Positions 63,901 through 64,000 of a stretch of DNA of 64,000 nucleotides are shown here, one piece after another. The position numbers and the translations under genes were made by a program. The stretch is from JAEMQF01 sp963791595. GTDB taxonomy: Bacteria > Pseudomonadota > Gammaproteobacteria > Burkholderiales > Burkholderiaceae_C. The notes below the pieces were generated by a model. It was not told the DNA's origin. It saw only the letters and a list, made by a program, of their open reading frames with translations, and searched no databases. Within the stretch, counting starts at the first letter, position 1; the number at the start of each line of letters is the position of its first letter. The stretch covers positions 62,001 through 126,000 of the forward strand of contig CAWBTF010000014.1 of assembly GCA_963791595.1 (NCBI GenBank), in the 5' to 3' direction.

Positions 63901-64000
63901 CCGCGAGTTCGGGCGCGAAGCACAGCCGCTCCAGCAGCTCGAGCGAGAGTTCGAGCCGGTCCGACTCTTCGGCGTCGATGTTCAGGCCGATGTCGTGATG
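60958..64000 (-). CDS. putA: Bifunctional proline dehydrogenase / P5C dehydrogenase PutA, 5' end outside, frameshift near the 3' end
   Basis: The frame runs in from the right edge. The first part is the end of proline dehydrogenase (KGAYWDSEIKRAQLDG, LENGANTSFVNRIAD). Then follows the aldehyde dehydrogenase domain: CISPWNFPLAIFTGQVAAAL, IAETGGQNAML with the catalytic Glu and FDSAGQRCSALRLL with the catalytic Cys. PutA oxidises proline to glutamate. Two copies of a palindromic repeat lie in frame at 61563-61686. Near 61060 one extra base shifts the frame; the natural C-terminus (DAHVPLERLVIERSLSINTA) lies in another frame and ends at 60958. Confidence 0.93.
61563..61686. repeat. Two inverted copies of the palindromic dispersed repeat inside putA
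   Basis: One copy is at 61563-61603 (CCCTCTCCCTCTGGGAGAGG followed by GCGGGGGTGAGGG), the other at 61635-61686 (CCCTCACCCCGACC, CCCTCTCCCGC-AA-GCGGGAGAGGG) in opposite orientation. Both are translated and leave the frame open, adding Arg/Pro/Ser/Gly-rich residues between the aldehyde dehydrogenase and the C-terminal region of PutA. Confidence 0.85.

Overview
The window looks like a chromosomal segment from a high-GC betaproteobacterium, most likely of the order Burkholderiales. Three things suggest this: a complete boxABC/boxR benzoyl-CoA gene set, a LiuR-type MerR regulator heading a cluster with isovaleryl-CoA dehydrogenase, carbonic anhydrase and aceK, and short palindromic repeats of kinds common in that order. 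The assignment comes from gene content and codon bias only; there is no rRNA or other marker gene. I found no tRNA, rRNA or CRISPR array.

Layout. (1) 1-3.8 kb: a YgjP-like metallopeptidase (5' end outside), a GNAT, an Asp/Glu racemase, an 8-bp minisatellite and an MBL-fold hydrolase. (2) 3.9-15 kb: liuR with a perfect 16-bp operator, thioesterase, isovaleryl-CoA dehydrogenase, GNAT, carbonic anhydrase, aceK, a membrane-anchored protein, thiolase, LysE exporter, a second acyl-CoA dehydrogenase, sodC and an uncharacterised protein. (3) 15-22.5 kb: Fe-alcohol dehydrogenase, acyl-CoA dehydrogenase, a HotDog hydratase, MaoC hydratase, CitE-like lyase and a frameshifted acyl-CoA synthetase, resembling a C5-dicarboxylate/branched acid CoA pathway. 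(4) 23-42.4 kb: aerobic benzoate degradation through benzoyl-CoA: thiolase, 3-hydroxyacyl-CoA dehydrogenase (frameshifted), boxA, boxB, boxC, boxR, a DUF4863 protein, benzoate-CoA ligase, an alpha/beta hydrolase, a five-gene branched-chain-type ABC importer (livG frameshifted) and a Zn-alcohol dehydrogenase (frameshifted). The importer brings in substrate, the ligase makes benzoyl-CoA, BoxAB epoxidises it, BoxC opens the ring, and the dehydrogenase and thiolase finish to central metabolites. BoxR is expected to sense benzoyl-CoA. (5) 42.4-49.7 kb: assorted housekeeping and accessory genes, including a patatin, an ornithine-cyclodeaminase-family reductase, a PIN-domain toxin-antitoxin pair, a PhyH dioxygenase and an SDR.

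(6) 50.1-55.2 kb is an AT-richer genomic island and the most interesting part. It holds an intact three-gene ubiquitin-like conjugation operon (small Ubl, E1-like ThiF protein with an N-terminal extra domain, DUF6527 protein). A HTH-ImmA/IrrE regulator pair is transcribed away from it, with two matched inverted-repeat operators in between. Next to these is a badly frameshifted AvcD-type anti-phage dCTP/dCMP deaminase gene with a small companion ORF. The island ends in scars of an IS91-like transposase.

(7) 55.2-64 kb: an SRPBCC protein and an amidohydrolase, then a 512-bp segment (end of amidohydrolase plus start of a YhhN gene) present twice. The two copies flank an IS91-family transposase remnant and a secreted seven-repeat beta-propeller protein. 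The intact yhhN and the 3' part of putA close the window.

Reading-frame quality: seven otherwise intact genes outside the island carry a single-base frameshift, and the island's regulator and deaminase carry at least ten more. Either the assembly has indel errors or several genes are decaying. The Ubl operon is free of such breaks.
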